64,000 nt of DNA. Source: Prostheceraeus crozeri (taxonomy: Eukaryota > Platyhelminthes > Polycladida > Euryleptidae). A program made the position numbers and the translations under genes. Positions 38,901-48,600 of the stretch are shown here, in pieces. Position 1 is the first letter of the stretch; the number at the start of each line of letters is the position of its first letter. Where the stretch lies: the NCBI GenBank assembly GCA_907163375.1, contig CAJQUW010016999.1, positions 62,001 through 126,000 of the forward strand, in the 5' to 3' direction. The notes below the pieces were generated by a model. It saw only the letters and a list, made by a program, of their open reading frames with translations, was not told where the DNA came from and made no database searches.

Positions 38901-40146
38901 GTTTTTTGTCCTCTTTCATTTTTCGAATAGGTCTACATGTATTGAATACAAAAGAGATAGATGACAAAATGTAGCCAAGCTATAAACAAAATTGGGAAAT
39001 TTGACTTCTGCAAATACTAATCAATGTCTAATGATTTGTTTACCAAACAAAAACTTTTTGATTTTCTTCGCTGAATGAATAGATGTAAAATTAACATAGT
39101 GAGATTCATCTTTTCTATGATTTACTCATGCTACAGGCTGTCATAGTTGGCTTCAAATTTGATTTTAAGTCTTACACGAGCTTTAGCCTACAAAATGAGC
39201 CTTTGTCTAATAGGGCAGTATTATCACTGAAATGTATCATCTATGAATCATAGCTGATATTGCTACTAAAAGCCTGCATCAGCGACTGCTTGATAGTTCA
39301 ATAAAACTGAAGAACATATAATTAAATTGAAGTTCGCATTTATATCAAGACGATACTTGAAGACTGGAATGCATACTGTTCCAGCATATCGGAAACATAA
39401 CACTGTTGTACGGGGCATCCTAAGGCACAAAAAGGGCCAAATAATGCGAAATTACCTTTGTGATCTTTGAAACAGGCGGACGAACAGCTGAAAAACACAA
39501 TATTCAAAATTATCCATGAGCAGAACCATGATTACCGAAAAATTCTATGACACATAAGACTCATCAAATCAGAGGTAATAGTCTAGGAAGCAACACTTCG
39601 TAGTTCACACACAATTTCATTGTTATATCTCTGAATGAATAGACATATATGGGCCAAACACGAGTCTAGTATTCAACAATTTTCTACTTCTCACCAAGCT
39701 TGCTCCTAGGGATGTTTTGCGCAATCTGAGTCGGTGAAGGTAAAAAGAAATTAATATGAATTCGAGTCTCTTCGAATAAAAACCGCCGCGGAAATTCTGG
39801 CGTGTAATCTATGAGCTTGAACAACGCCATAATACAATCATATTGCAGCATAGACAGAATGGAACAAAGGTGAAATCCATATGTTTACATAACATGTAGG
39901 CTGCAAACGGCACTCATCCCAACTTAAAGGATGGTATAGCCTACGTTTCATCCATCGTATTTGTTGTTGAGCAACTTCTGTACCAATTTTATTGTTCGTT
40001 AACTTAAGGCGCATCCTCATCGGACAATGTCTCAAAATATTTCACTCACTCCTTTCATTTCATACTTACTAATGTTGCACACATTTTGGACAAGTGTAGC
40101 TGGCTTTGCTGACCGAGCAGATCATGCACAAGCCTTTGTCTCGCAT
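11831..40146 (-). CDS. ZNHIT3: ZNHIT3, HIT zinc-finger protein (complete, 5 coding exons)
   Basis: Small nuclear/cytoplasmic protein. In other animals and in yeast (Hit1) it binds NUFIP1 and helps assemble box C/D snoRNPs. Minus-strand coding exons 40070-40146, 39456-39487, 33505-33567, 20340-20435 and 11831-11991 total 429 nt, giving 142 residues plus stop (human protein about 155). All junctions are GT-AG and the phases agree (2, 1, 1, 1). Residues 7-41 form a HIT zinc finger: C7-x2-C10, C19-x2-C22, C27-x3-C31, H35, C41. An acidic linker follows (GEDSEDF), then the C-terminal helical region (AEMLSNPNLCCMI, then FVQFANECLQIVD at the very end), which in the family binds NUFIP1. The start is fixed by an in-frame TAG two codons upstream. 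Introns are 0.6, 5.9, 13.1 and 8.3 kb and packed with repeats. The call rests on motif-by-motif recognition across all five exons. Confidence 0.93.
12170..12204. repeat. AT-rich near-perfect palindrome
   Basis: ATTGTATACAATATA at 12170-12184 is the exact reverse complement of TATATTGTATACAAT at 12190-12204, with a 5-bp spacer. It can form a cruciform. No function is evident. Confidence 0.6.
12847..12990 (-). mobile_element. Decayed SINE copy with hammerhead-type body (family 1)
   Basis: On the minus strand it shares with 58481-58610 the B-box region (CGCTGGCTCGAACC versus CGCTGGTTCGAATC), the following CCCACGAC, the GTCTCGTGGTGGTTACA block and a TGTTGAGATTTG tail. The 5' tRNA half is replaced by an inverted copy of the tail (plus-strand 12945-12990, CTCGTGGTGATTAC and CAGATTTGATAAA), so the copy is a fold-back derivative. 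Compared with the other copy it keeps the stem II pairing (GGC with GCC) but has lost the catalytic core. Confidence 0.6.
12875..12920 (-). ncRNA. Degenerate hammerhead-like motif in SINE
   Basis: Minus-strand order: CCACGA (stem I), then CAGGTGA where CTGATGA is expected, then GGC-loop-GCC (stem II), then AAAG where GAAA is expected, then CACG, TC and TCGTGG (stem I partner). Both stems pair. The core carries substitutions that should abolish cleavage. Confidence 0.45.
15180..15199 (+). repeat. (TTAC)n run behind AATAAACACA
   Basis: A run of TTAC units follows CAATAAACACAT. This is what the 3' tail of a retroposon often looks like, but no coding part is recognisable upstream. Confidence 0.4.
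18787..19500. mobile_element. Fold-back DNA element, copy 1 (714 bp)
   Basis: The ends are GTCTGGTAGCCAGAACGAG and its reverse complement, flanked by TA on both sides (18785-18786, 19501-19502). Inverted similarity runs deep into the element (for example AGGACGCAGATTGCA near 18947 against TGCAATCTGCGTCC near 19317), leaving a short unpaired centre. Two relatives lie at 26386-27106 and 50357-50998. TA target sites and long inverted repeats without coding sequence fit a non-autonomous cut-and-paste element, perhaps of the Tc1/mariner group. That group is an inference. Confidence 0.8.
20340..20435 (-). CDS. ZNHIT3: ZNHIT3 coding exon 4
   Basis: The 96-nt exon lies between ATATTTGCAG and GTAAGT on the minus strand. 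It encodes a proline-containing linker followed by the acidic patch GEDSEDFVPFERLRQL, which lines up with the acidic segment before the C-terminal domain in the family. It starts and ends in phase 1. Confidence 0.92.
23217..23703. mobile_element. MITE with GGGTCGTGCAC termini (PIF/Harbinger-like)
   Basis: The left end GGGTCGTGCACATATTACG is matched by its reverse complement at the right end (about 23680-23703). TAA lies on both sides (23214-23216, 23704-23706). The interior repeats ATATCACGTGAT-type palindromes and C-rich runs and has no coding capacity. A 3-bp TWA target duplication with G-rich ends is characteristic of the PIF/Harbinger superfamily, so that is the likely source. Confidence 0.65.
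24855..27237. mobile_element. Candidate decayed DNA transposon with GGGGTGAGTTGGC ends
   Basis: GGGGTGAGTTGGCATA at 24855-24870 (and a variant at 25207-25222) faces GCCAACTCACCCC at 27225-27237 (and GCCAACTCTCCCC at 27203-27215). They are therefore inverted with respect to each other. The segments 26000-26380 and 27120-27420 are clearly but distantly related to 41270-41900, where GCCAACTTTCCC also occurs near the end. Fold-back copy 2 is inserted inside. No transposase is readable. Confidence 0.4.
26386..27106. mobile_element. Fold-back DNA element, copy 2 (721 bp)
   Basis: Same termini as 18787-19500 (GTCCGGCAGCCAGAACGAG and its reverse complement), with TA at 26384-26385 and 27107-27108. 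The open frame at 26193-26441 on the minus strand only overlaps the left arm and is not a gene. Confidence 0.8.
27812..28410. mobile_element. Dispersed fold-back repeat, copy A
   Basis: About 600 bp repeated at 31160-31769 with few substitutions and one 11-bp indel. The middle is an imperfect palindrome: TTTCAGCAACATA, CTCTGACAGTT and GCCAAAAAC on the left recur as TATGTTGCTGAAA, AACTGTCAGAG and TTTCTGGC on the right, around AGGCCT. The copy is flanked by near-identical 32-bp direct repeats (27784-27815 and 28415-28446, one mismatch). The 113-codon open frame 28031-28372 lies entirely within the palindromic part. Confidence 0.65.
31160..31769. mobile_element. Dispersed fold-back repeat, copy B
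   Basis: Close copy of 27812-28410 with an 11-bp insertion (near 31353). The frame that is open in copy A is interrupted here by TAG at 31471-31473, where copy A has TTG. Just past the end, GGAGTCTGAG and CTCAGACTCC form a 10-bp inverted pair (31751-31788). Confidence 0.65.
33505..33567 (-). CDS. ZNHIT3: ZNHIT3 coding exon 3
   Basis: The 63-nt exon lies between CTTCTCTTCCAG and GTAATT on the minus strand, phase 1 to phase 1. It encodes ESNSCSSAKEDGLEDLVKRH, whose Cys is the last zinc ligand of the HIT finger. Confidence 0.9.
36218..36351. repeat. 134-bp dispersed repeat, copy 1
   Basis: TGCTGAATATTTGGAATTTT through ACAGAACTACCGATTTAATA recurs at 37187-37321 with about ten differences. Copy 2 lies just inside the left end of the pogo/Tigger-like element, so copy 1 may be a fragment of another such element. 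Confidence 0.6.
37121..38708 (+). mobile_element. Pogo/Tigger-like DNA transposon, decayed
   Basis: The left end CAGTCGAATCTCTACATAAT and the right end (reverse complement CAGTCTAACCTCTGTATAGT) match the CAGTYGAACCTCTRTATAA type of terminus known from Tigger/pogo elements. TA lies on both sides (37119-37120, 38709-38710), as expected. Near the right end a 41-residue frame (38299-38424) resembles the start of the CENP-B-like DNA-binding domain of pogo transposases. The DDE catalytic part is missing, and a 135-bp repeat (37187-37321) sits next to the left end. Confidence 0.65.
38299..38424 (+). pseudogene. Pogo transposase N-terminal HTH fragment
   Basis: Forty-one codons from ATG to TAA. The core SLTYAEKYEIIKPLDGG corresponds to the first helices of the CENP-B/pogo N-terminal helix-turn-helix (LTxxEKxxII..L..G). 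The reading breaks after QKQ, so only the beginning of the transposase survives. Confidence 0.55.
38711..39455. other. Rest of ZNHIT3 intron 2, nothing recognised
   Basis: T-rich sequence up to the 32-nt exon. I see no repeat or gene in it. Confidence 0.4.
39456..39487 (-). CDS. ZNHIT3: ZNHIT3 coding exon 2 (32-nt microexon)
   Basis: Minus strand: GTGTTTTTCAG, 32 nt, then GTAATT. It supplies the last base of Tyr26 and then CSSACFKDHK, which is the second half of the HIT finger (C-x3-C-x3-H). Only this exon restores the reading frame between exons 1 and 3, so it is well supported despite its size. Confidence 0.92.
39488..40069 (-). other. ZNHIT3 intron 1 (0.6 kb)
   Basis: The shortest intron of the gene. 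No repeat is recognised in it. Confidence 0.6.
40070..40146 (-). CDS. ZNHIT3: ZNHIT3 coding exon 1
   Basis: ATG (40144-40146) opens a 25-codon stretch ending in phase 2 at GTAAGT. It carries CMICSVSKASYTCPKC, the first two zinc-ligand pairs of the HIT finger. A TAG two codons upstream in the same frame marks the start. A TTTTTAACTGCAG acceptor-like site ends at 40165, so the 5' UTR may be split, with its first exon further upstream. Confidence 0.92.
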
Positions 40147-41269
40147 TGTCTAATACTCGATTAGCTGCAGTTAAAAATAATAACCAAATGTAATAAGCAA
40201 ATGTCACATGTAGAAAATTCTTTTCAAAATGATGTTGTATAAACAAACATAATCAGAGTTAAATTATAGAATTTGTAGATTGTGTGCCAAGTGGAGATAT
40301 ACTTGTCAAATACATCTGCAGACAATGAGTTATTGCAATGCCGCAACGGATCGACTTTGAGCCGGTTCCGATGTTGCACTGTCGTCCAAGTGCTGTAATA
40401 CTTGAAGAAATATTTTGCGCTCAGAAAGCTGTACTAAACTACATTTATAATGACTGATCATCTTTCATGACGAGGAACGCCACATGCTGATACATGAGCA
40501 ATCCATTCACACAATAGCGTGTTTATGCTATGCTTCACACTCCTAGAATATGAAATTTGCATTATTGTTGCAGCTGCAAGAATTTTTGTTCTCAATAGCT
40601 CTATGCTTGCGGACATTTTTGCAAATATATGCGAATGAGGCTTGTCATCTGACTGCTTTTGGTCTTCCTTATTAATTGAGTAGTTACCTATTCTGTGGAT
40701 TGCTTCTGTTTTCATTGTTTTATGCGACTTCAAAGCGTTTTGTTTTGAATTGTCGAAGTAAGCCATATGAGCCTTGCCTCAGCTTTTTAACATGAATGAT
40801 GTTTCTTGACAATATGTCAGGGTTTATTATCAAGGCCTGTTAAAGTATTCAAGAATATTTCCAACAATCACTGTATCTGTTGGAGGAACTCTGTGAAGAG
40901 AGATAAACGAGTGTATTCTATTTTTTGTGCATAGTCCCTTACTTTGAATGAAAGTGGTAACATACTTTCTCTTCAAAAAATGTTTTGTGCGTAGCTTTCG
41001 ATGCAACTTCAAATTAGAATCGCAGATGTGTTGATGGTAGGAATTGATGGTTGAATGGTAGGTAGCTTGGGCTTCCTAACAAAAAGGCATTCGTAACTTA
41101 ACGGCATTTGTATCCCGTATAAGCGGCAGAATGATGAGTTATACATTGACAAAGACCATCTTTAGGACTTTTGAAAGCTACTAATGACATTCATAAGCGG
41201 TAATCCATAGCGACCATCGCTACTGAATAAGAAATTGAAAATTTTGTGCATCTTTTTATTAGCTCATTG

Positions 41270-41900
41270 TTTTCATATGAAGACGAATAATATAATTATT
41301 GTAGAATGATGCCTCATATGAGAACTCTTCACTTGTCATCAGCTTTAATCGTCATTATCAGTGGCGTTTCCGATGCTAATGTCCATATATTCCTAAACTT
41401 GGGGTTACACGATGTTTAATTTGAAAATAAATGCTTAATCTACTGCAACTGTTGTGTGCTCTCATGTGACGTGTTGATGAAATGGGTCTTATTACGCATC
41501 TTCCCTTGAATTGCGTGTGTAGTTGAAGCTCTTGATTTGCTTTGATTCAGGATCCCGTTCTTCTTTCACATTCTCCAGTTAAGCTAGTAATCGGATAGAT
41601 AACGTATCTAAGCCGTCGTCACTGCAACAGCTATGAAAGCCCGCGGCGTTAAGCTTTGTGTGGGCATCACGCATATTGATTTCGCTAAAGAAACATGCTT
41701 CGATCTACCTCTTCGCCAACTTTCCCGACCCGTGTAATAGCTCTCAAACCCCCCCCCCCATCACCCATCTGGCTACAAAAATTTGAAGTAGCCGATTAAC
41801 AATTTGTGAATGAAAGTTTGAGGAATGGTTAAGTATTGATGTTGACGTGATGTGGTCAAAGTATGTATAAATTTGCAAAGCATGTGCTAAGTCAGCCCAG
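41270..41900. repeat. Diverged repeat related to 26000-27420
   Basis: Shared blocks in the same order include TTCATMTGAAGACGAA-like, CATCAGCTTTMRTCGTCAT, CTGCTTTC/CTCTCATGTGA, TTTGMTTTGATTCAGG, GCCGTCGTC, and at the far end GAGGAATGGYTAAGTA plus GTCTCYCYTA. Similarity is low and broken by indels, so this is an old copy. The related locus at 26000-27420 has fold-back copy 2 inserted in it and this one does not. Confidence 0.5.
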
Positions 41901-43399
41901 TCTCTCTTAAATTAAAAAATGTATCAGATAAGGGAAGGAAAAGTAATTTTTAAGGCAATCTATCGGATAAACAAAAGCTTCTACATTAGGCATACTTTTA
42001 CCTTTAAGTAAACATGAAGGTATTCCATCCCAGTCACGAGAAAGGAGTAACTTGCAGTTAATATCATATTGAAGTAACTTAAACTTTCGAAAAGGTGCAT
42101 AAATCAACTTGGACGGGCTTGAATATTTCAGTGCCACGCGTTGTTAGCGAAATAAACAACTCCAAATATCAAGATTTACAAGTAAGATTTACAAGGTAAT
42201 CTCAATTATTGGATTTACTTTTTGATCGTTTCTCAACAGATTTCCTGTGATATCAAAAAACGTGGAAAAGAACATCTGCACGTAAACATGGTCAAAATGC
42301 ATGTAAAATAAGTTGTAAAAACTGGCAAAAACGTTCAGTTTTAGGTATTAGGAAGTAATTTGTTTTAAATTGTGAGATAGATGAAACTGTGTAGTGGGAA
42401 CAAGAAAATGTTCTTCTCTTGTACAGTAATTTGAAGAGGCCACTCTTTCAAATCACGGTCTAATAAGATTACAAGAGCAAATTCACGAAGTTTTGAGAAA
42501 CAAATTCTTAGAAAATGTTAAAGGATTTACAGTCAATCAGAATCACACAATCACTCCATGATACTCGTAGAATGAAGCTATTGTTATTAGAAACGATTTC
42601 CGTTTTTATTCACCACGCTGTGATGGAGTGTGGAATCTTATATATGATTATTCATGTCTTCACAGATCGGCTGTTTGTTGACAGATGTACTAAAGTGAAG
42701 GTAGACCACCCGATTTCTTCATAAGCGCACGTGAAATTTGCCAAATACAGGCAAGAAATCTGAAATCATCATGCCAGAGCCAGACTGATCAGCGCAATAG
42801 CTTTTCTGGTAATGAATGGCACTAATTTGTACCGGGGTAATTAAAATAATGCAAATATAAACATTGTGATGAAGATGACATCTGACAGTTTTATATTTTA
42901 TTGACACTTCTATTTGAATGCTTGACTGATACGTGAAATCAAAAGTAGATGTAACAGAAATGCTCTTATTTGTCTCTCATAGGTAGATCTGCATGTGTTA
43001 TTCTAACTGTTGCGCCTACTATTTTATTGCTGGTTCAGCGCTGGTGGGTCGTCAGCGCAGCAAACGTGTGATCTGTTTTTAGGAATCCTGAACATAAGCC
43101 CACCAGCTTCTCAAAAGTGCACCGAATAAATCCGGCTGTTCTCCGTGTAGATTCCAGTTCAGGTTTTTTTACCTCTTCTTCAGCGGTAAAGAGAGTTGGA
43201 CTAAATGTGCAATTTATATTTGTAAAGGTCTATAAACTTCCTAGTACTCTGTGACAGATGAAGAAATCTTAAGCAGAGACAATGTTGCAGTTGAGGATTC
43301 GCATGATATCACACTGCGGTTGGACTACAATGTTTAAAATATCCTTTAGACCAAATAGATCATGAAATCAACAAAATGACATGAAGTTGTCGTGCCGAA

Positions 43400-43618
43400 T
43401 TGAAGAGATTAGAGAAGGATAAATTGATCACTGGAAAATCAGCAGATCACCAAGCCATCAGTAGACTTATTGCATCCGCACGCGCTGACGTCGATGCATT
43501 AAGTCTACTTCGAATATCCTGTATCAACATTTTTGGTACGAAGTTGTCTGTGGACTTCCCTATGATGTTAGTGGCTTTAGGTGAGGTAGTTCAGGAGTGT
43601 GGCCTTTCATGGCTGTAA
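43400..43618 (+). other. Unrecognised 72-codon open frame
   Basis: The frame reads like ordinary protein (KRLEKDKLITGKSADHQAI, then a hydrophobic helix-like C-terminus with FPMMLVALGEVVQECG). It is open slightly upstream of the first possible start and ends at TAA. No domain is recognised, and no partner exon with matching phase was found. It may be a transposon relic or a chance ORF. Confidence 0.2.
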
Positions 43619-45371
43619 TTATCTGAAAGTGCAGGAAAAACTTAGGACCCAGTATTCTCACTTTTCAATTTATATTTGTGATCTAGAGACCTCACTAGAC
43701 CTCACGAAAGGAACTTGAACGTTTTCTTTGATGCAAGATTTCAACATGAACACGACAAATTTTTTTAATGAAGGTTGACAGACAGTATGAACTACCCATC
43801 AGAATTTTTATGATGCTTAGGATTAGGATTAGTTGAATGTGCAATGTGCAAAAAGATGTGGTACTAACAAGTTTAACTAAAAATTGTTGCTAAAAACATC
43901 TGACACGATTTTTTCATTGATGAAGATGCTCAATGCCAGTAAACTTCACAGTACCATGTTGAAGGTCATGTTTTGCACTTTCAATTGACGGAATGTGTGG
44001 GTTGTGTGTGGTCAGTTGTGGTCAGTAGACTTAAAAAAATGAAATTTTGATCATTTCATTCACCGATGTCTACGGAAGAAACCACGCAATGTAGATGATT
44101 TAGATTTTCACGATTGAATCACACCTATTTTGAGCTTTAGGAACAATTTTGACTGCATAAGTAGCAATCTCACTCATTTGCTATTTCACTTGATTTTTCG
44201 CTACCCGTAAGATAAGGATTTTTTAACGGTGAACTGTGCGAAGCTTAATAATAACCTTATTTTATTATCGCTTGGGATTTCAAGTTTGAATTGAAAGGAA
44301 TGTTGGTGATGTCGACTGTAAGAGTGTAAGTATACAAGTTTTACCAAAAATGGCCCACCCGCTCACTGACAAACTTCGAAATTCCAGTATTCAGCCTTCG
44401 GCTAAGTCATCATCTTTGATCAGCTGAGGTCAGACGATTCAAGTCTCAGAGATCGGCAGATGGGGCTTGTCTGCAGTATTTTCTTCACGCTACAGTCACC
44501 TTGTCAGTTGCTGACGTTGTGTTCGATTAGTGGATCAACAAGATTTGGCAACTCATAGCCTACATGATAACAGGACAGTGAGTAACACGACGGCTGACTG
44601 ATCAATTAATAACACAAAAAATTGGCAAAACAAACTTCAAATGACTAAAATTACTTAACTTAATTAAACAGCGAAAGGAGTACATGCTTGCTTTTTTCAA
44701 GACTCTCACTCCGAATCCCAAAGAATGACTTGAATAAAGAAAAGACGACATTGTCGGAAAACTGGTTTCACTCAAAAGCTGTGTCAATTCTCTATCAGGT
44801 CAAGCACAGATAAGCAGCCTTCCAATCACTTATTACCTCACTTACTTAGACAAACCACCCTGCTTCCAAGTGAATGAACTCAGTTAATCAATCAATTATG
44901 AGCCTACGATTTGATTTGATAAGAATACATGGATGATGAACGATTTTGTGTTTTGTGCAACGATTTAGGAATGGGATTGCATTCTTTGCATCATGACGAA
45001 AAAGATGTTTTGGGAACGCATTGTATTATGCCTATATGGAGGGATTTCTATTTATTCAAAAATGTGGAATAAGTTTGGAATTTTGGTTTCAACTCAGCAT
45101 TTAGTTATTCCAAATTATTCCAAGTTGCCTGAATTTCGCATTTCTCCCCTAGTCGAATTCCATTCCTCTCAAATGTTCACATTGTTTCCACACCTATGAA
45201 AGACAGCAATCAAGAATTGATCGTCTTGGAAATGTTCAAAATCTCTCATGTTGCGGGCAAACGTTCTGAAGTGACAGACCGATTTTAGACGCCGTTATTC
45301 TCGTTGATTCGAAAATATCTTGTACATTGAACTCAGTGTCATTACCATAAAATTGATACATTCTATTTTAG

Positions 45372-45394
45372 AAAACGACAGCGTGTAATTTCCG
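45372..45394 (+). promoter_or_regulatory. Probable 5' UTR end of INTS13 behind an acceptor-like site
   Basis: ATTCTATTTTAG ends at 45371, only 23 bases before the INTS13 ATG, and looks like a 3' splice site. If used, the gene has a non-coding first exon upstream. A plain 5' UTR is the alternative. Confidence 0.35.
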
Positions 45395-45613
45395 ATGGAC
45401 GTGACATTGTTGAATCACAAGACCGTCTTCGTCCTCGATCACTCCTTGTGCATGTTGGAGCTGAGTGGAGAATCAACAGACATCGATATAGGAAATCGAA
45501 GGAAGAATGTAGCAGCTGGAATTCCCGTCACAAAGACATTGTGGTCTCTTTGTGTTGAATCTGTTGTTGAGTACTGTCGCATCAGCTTCGACCTTTTCGG
45601 TCTGAATAAAGTG
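45395..45613 (+). CDS. INTS13: INTS13 coding exon 1
   Basis: 73 codons from ATG, ending in phase 0 at GTGAGT. It contains HKTVFVLDHS and LWSLCVESVVEYCRI, the start of the vWA-like fold. ATG is chosen because the N-terminal length before HKTVF matches the family. Confidence 0.94.
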
Positions 45614-48600
45614 GTGAGTACCTTGCAATTCCTACGATAAAAATTGATAAATCGACCACACGAGCATGTAAGATTTGGGATTGAGATCCGCCTCGGCAGA
45701 TTACGGTGGGCACCTTTAGGGATTTTTGTGAGTTACCTACTTCTTTTCATGGATCAGGTAGGTCGATGATGAGTATCAATATTGGATGTAATCTATATGT
45801 AGGAAATCATTGATTCAGTTGTTCAGCGTCAGCCTGCATCTTTGTTGTACGAGTTTATACAGCAAGATCTTCAATCTTAACTATACATGATTATTAACAG
45901 AGATTTCTTCGGGCAACGGCGTAGGGCACTTGTGGCGCTGAAATGTTTAGTGATGATCTTTCACGTTTATTGATGACTATGGGACATAGATAACTCTATA
46001 ATTGCTTTTTCTGTTTTGAAGGACTTTTTCACGGTACAGCCATGAAAAGTTCGCTTCGCAGTTGGTAGATGATCGCAGCACATAAAAAGCAAATGAGACC
46101 TGATGACCGCTGAAGGGCAGTTTATACTTGTACGCGCTAAGAGTCATCAATCGCATGATCGTATGCTGAGAGAGAACGCGGAATATTTATGAACACGCGC
46201 GGGCGAACGTTTTGTCTATCTTCCGCATTGCCACTTGAAAGTTCCTATTGCGATTAGAAATCGAAAAAGCAAGCCGCGGACAGTTCTCCATCTCCCATGA
46301 TTTTATAATAAATAAAGTGAAAGAAATGCTCCTACCCACAGCAGCGCCTGGCACTAGCTCAGAGAATATTAGCAACAGACAGCAGCAGCAAAGATGCCCG
46401 ATTGGTTTGTCATTTCTTGATGTTTGTGATTCCTGCTCCCTGATTGTCAAGATTCTCAAACTTTTTTATTTTCATCGATTAATTTATCTTTAAAAAATGT
46501 TCCTTTGGTATTTCTGCTTGTTTGATGGACCCTGCGTGGAGCATAAAAGTTGACTGCGAATCAACTGCACGAAATCCGCGCGCGTAATTTCCCTTCATGT
46601 CTACATAATCAAGTGAATCTCTGTCCACCTGATGACTTCAGAGTGCTTTCTCTCTCCCGGGGAGCGAGGAAGGAGCGCGCATGCTGCGCGCGTAGAAGTA
46701 GAAACTGCCATTTAGGCTAGAATGACACATAAGCACTAGATTCATAGCTGCGTCAAGATCAAGGGTAGGTATACTACAGCGTCATAAAAAGTCATAAAAT
46801 TCCTGATTTTCAAAAAAGGTCATAAAAAGTAATAAAATATAGCACCTATCATAGAAAGTCATGCATTTTTGTAATTTTTCGACCATTTCGATTTAAACTT
46901 TACTTCTTTGCATGTTTTTTTACAGAATCAAATTATAGGCTATTACCTATTTTACTGTGAAAACACATTTTTAAATATTTCGAAAAATGAAAGCAATCAA
47001 CACTCGTACTGGAAACATGTCCACGAAGAATTTGGGTTGGAGTTTGCAAACATGAACATCAGCCAACCGTCACATGTGAGGATTGATTTCTTTTGGAAGA
47101 AAGTATCAGTAATGAAAGATGAAGCAGGCAATTTGAAATATTCATTTTTGACGTAGGCCTACTGACTTTAAGTCATGGAAATGGAGCTCCGGAATCTGGT
47201 TTCTCCATCAATAAGGCCATCTTATCGACACATGAAAGATCGCTCGATGAGAACACATTGGTGTCATTGCGAATTGTCAAAGATGAGATCTTGAATGCCG
47301 GCGGATTCCTTAATATCCCAATCACGACGAATCTTCTGTTGACTGCTAGGCAAAGCTACCAAAGATATCAGGCAGATCTGGAAGCGAAAAAGAAATGGGA
47401 AGAAGATCCGAAGAATCGAACTGATGCGGAATCCCACAAGACGTCAACGCAATCTGAACTCAAAGACATCGAAGAGATGTTAAAAATCAAAAAACTTGGT
47501 ATTTCAGTTGCAGACGAAACGATTAATGATGCAAGCTCAAACATTGCGAAAATATTGATAGACAAAACTCTGTCAAGAACATATCTGCAAAAACTCAATC
47601 TACTTTGGATATGGGTATAAAACGAAAACGCTTACTCGAAGAGGAGGCATCAAAACTTTAAGAAGAAATGACGATGAAGAGAAAGAAGTAAGCTGGTGAA
47701 TGTGATGACCGAGTCAACAAGAAGCTAAAATCCAGTTCATTGTTATCACAGTAGACTCAAGCTTCTGCTTAGCCTTCAGTACTTTTATGGCATGTGAAAG
47801 ATAAGTGTTCTTCCATTGATCTTCGGTGAAATTCTGTTACTATTGTTGAACGTTTGCTGTCGATTATTCTGTTAAAATTGTTGTTACACTTTTTCTCCGA
47901 TCTTTATCAGAAACGCGTGCCTGTCTGACATTGAGAGTTATCATCCATCAAGTTAATGATAATTTTGTTATATTTTTGAAATTTTTATGCAACTGCGAGT
48001 CAGAAGGTGTTATTTTTTATATGATTTTTAACATGTTACCGATGGGATGCAGAAGAATGTAATTTTTGTTCCCTTAAATCGTCATAATATGATACGAGTC
48101 ATGTAGATTATGACAAATGTGTATTTTTGCAGGAATATGTGGTTAGATATGCGTTAAACGTCCATGTATCATTCCGTATGGTCATGACATTTCTAAAATT
48201 GGTCATAAAATCACAAAATTTTTGATCCGAAATCGCTGGGAGGCCTGAGATTTAATACCGTTAATAATTTGATAACTCAGACGCAATACCGTTCTTAATT
48301 TTGTTGTCGTGAAGCCCAGGAGCATTTATCTCTTTCATCGGTTCTCAAAGATCACCCATAGGTGTATGCTGTGATCGCTACTAAAACATCAATAATGGCG
48401 TGTAATGTGCGGCTGCAAAGCTGGCAATCTAGTGTTTTTCCAGCCCTAATGGCTGTCAAAGTCGTGTCATTTGTTAAATGACTTGATTCGACTATCAGAT
48501 GGCCTCATGAAAGCCAGAAACATTGATTTCGTGCATCGATTCCACAAGGCTCCTTAGAAGCGTCTGTTGTTATCAAATGTTCCTGCATTGTCTTCCTCTG

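Larger units (their letters stand above)
33568..39455 (-). other. ZNHIT3 intron 2 (5.9 kb)
   Basis: Holds the pogo/Tigger-like element (37121-38708) and a 134-bp repeat at 36218-36351 that recurs inside that element. The stretch 33570-36210 contains only unrecognised short open frames. Confidence 0.6.
40170..45371. other. Head-to-head spacer between ZNHIT3 and INTS13
   Basis: About 5.2 kb between the two divergent genes. It must contain both promoters, but I cannot place either with confidence. It includes a diverged transposon-like repeat (41270-41900), a poly-C run of about 11 at 41748, and a 72-codon open frame at 43400-43618 that I do not recognise. Both genes show an acceptor-like site just upstream of the start codon, so real transcription starts may lie well inside this spacer. 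Confidence 0.5.

Noticed and set aside
41748-41758. Poly-C run as a regulatory element
   Set aside because: A single homopolymer with no surrounding structure; it could also be a sequencing slippage point.
46187-46493. Overlapping open frames on both strands in INTS13 intron 1
   Set aside because: No motif, no splice sites matching the gene's phases, and the two frames are shadows of each other.
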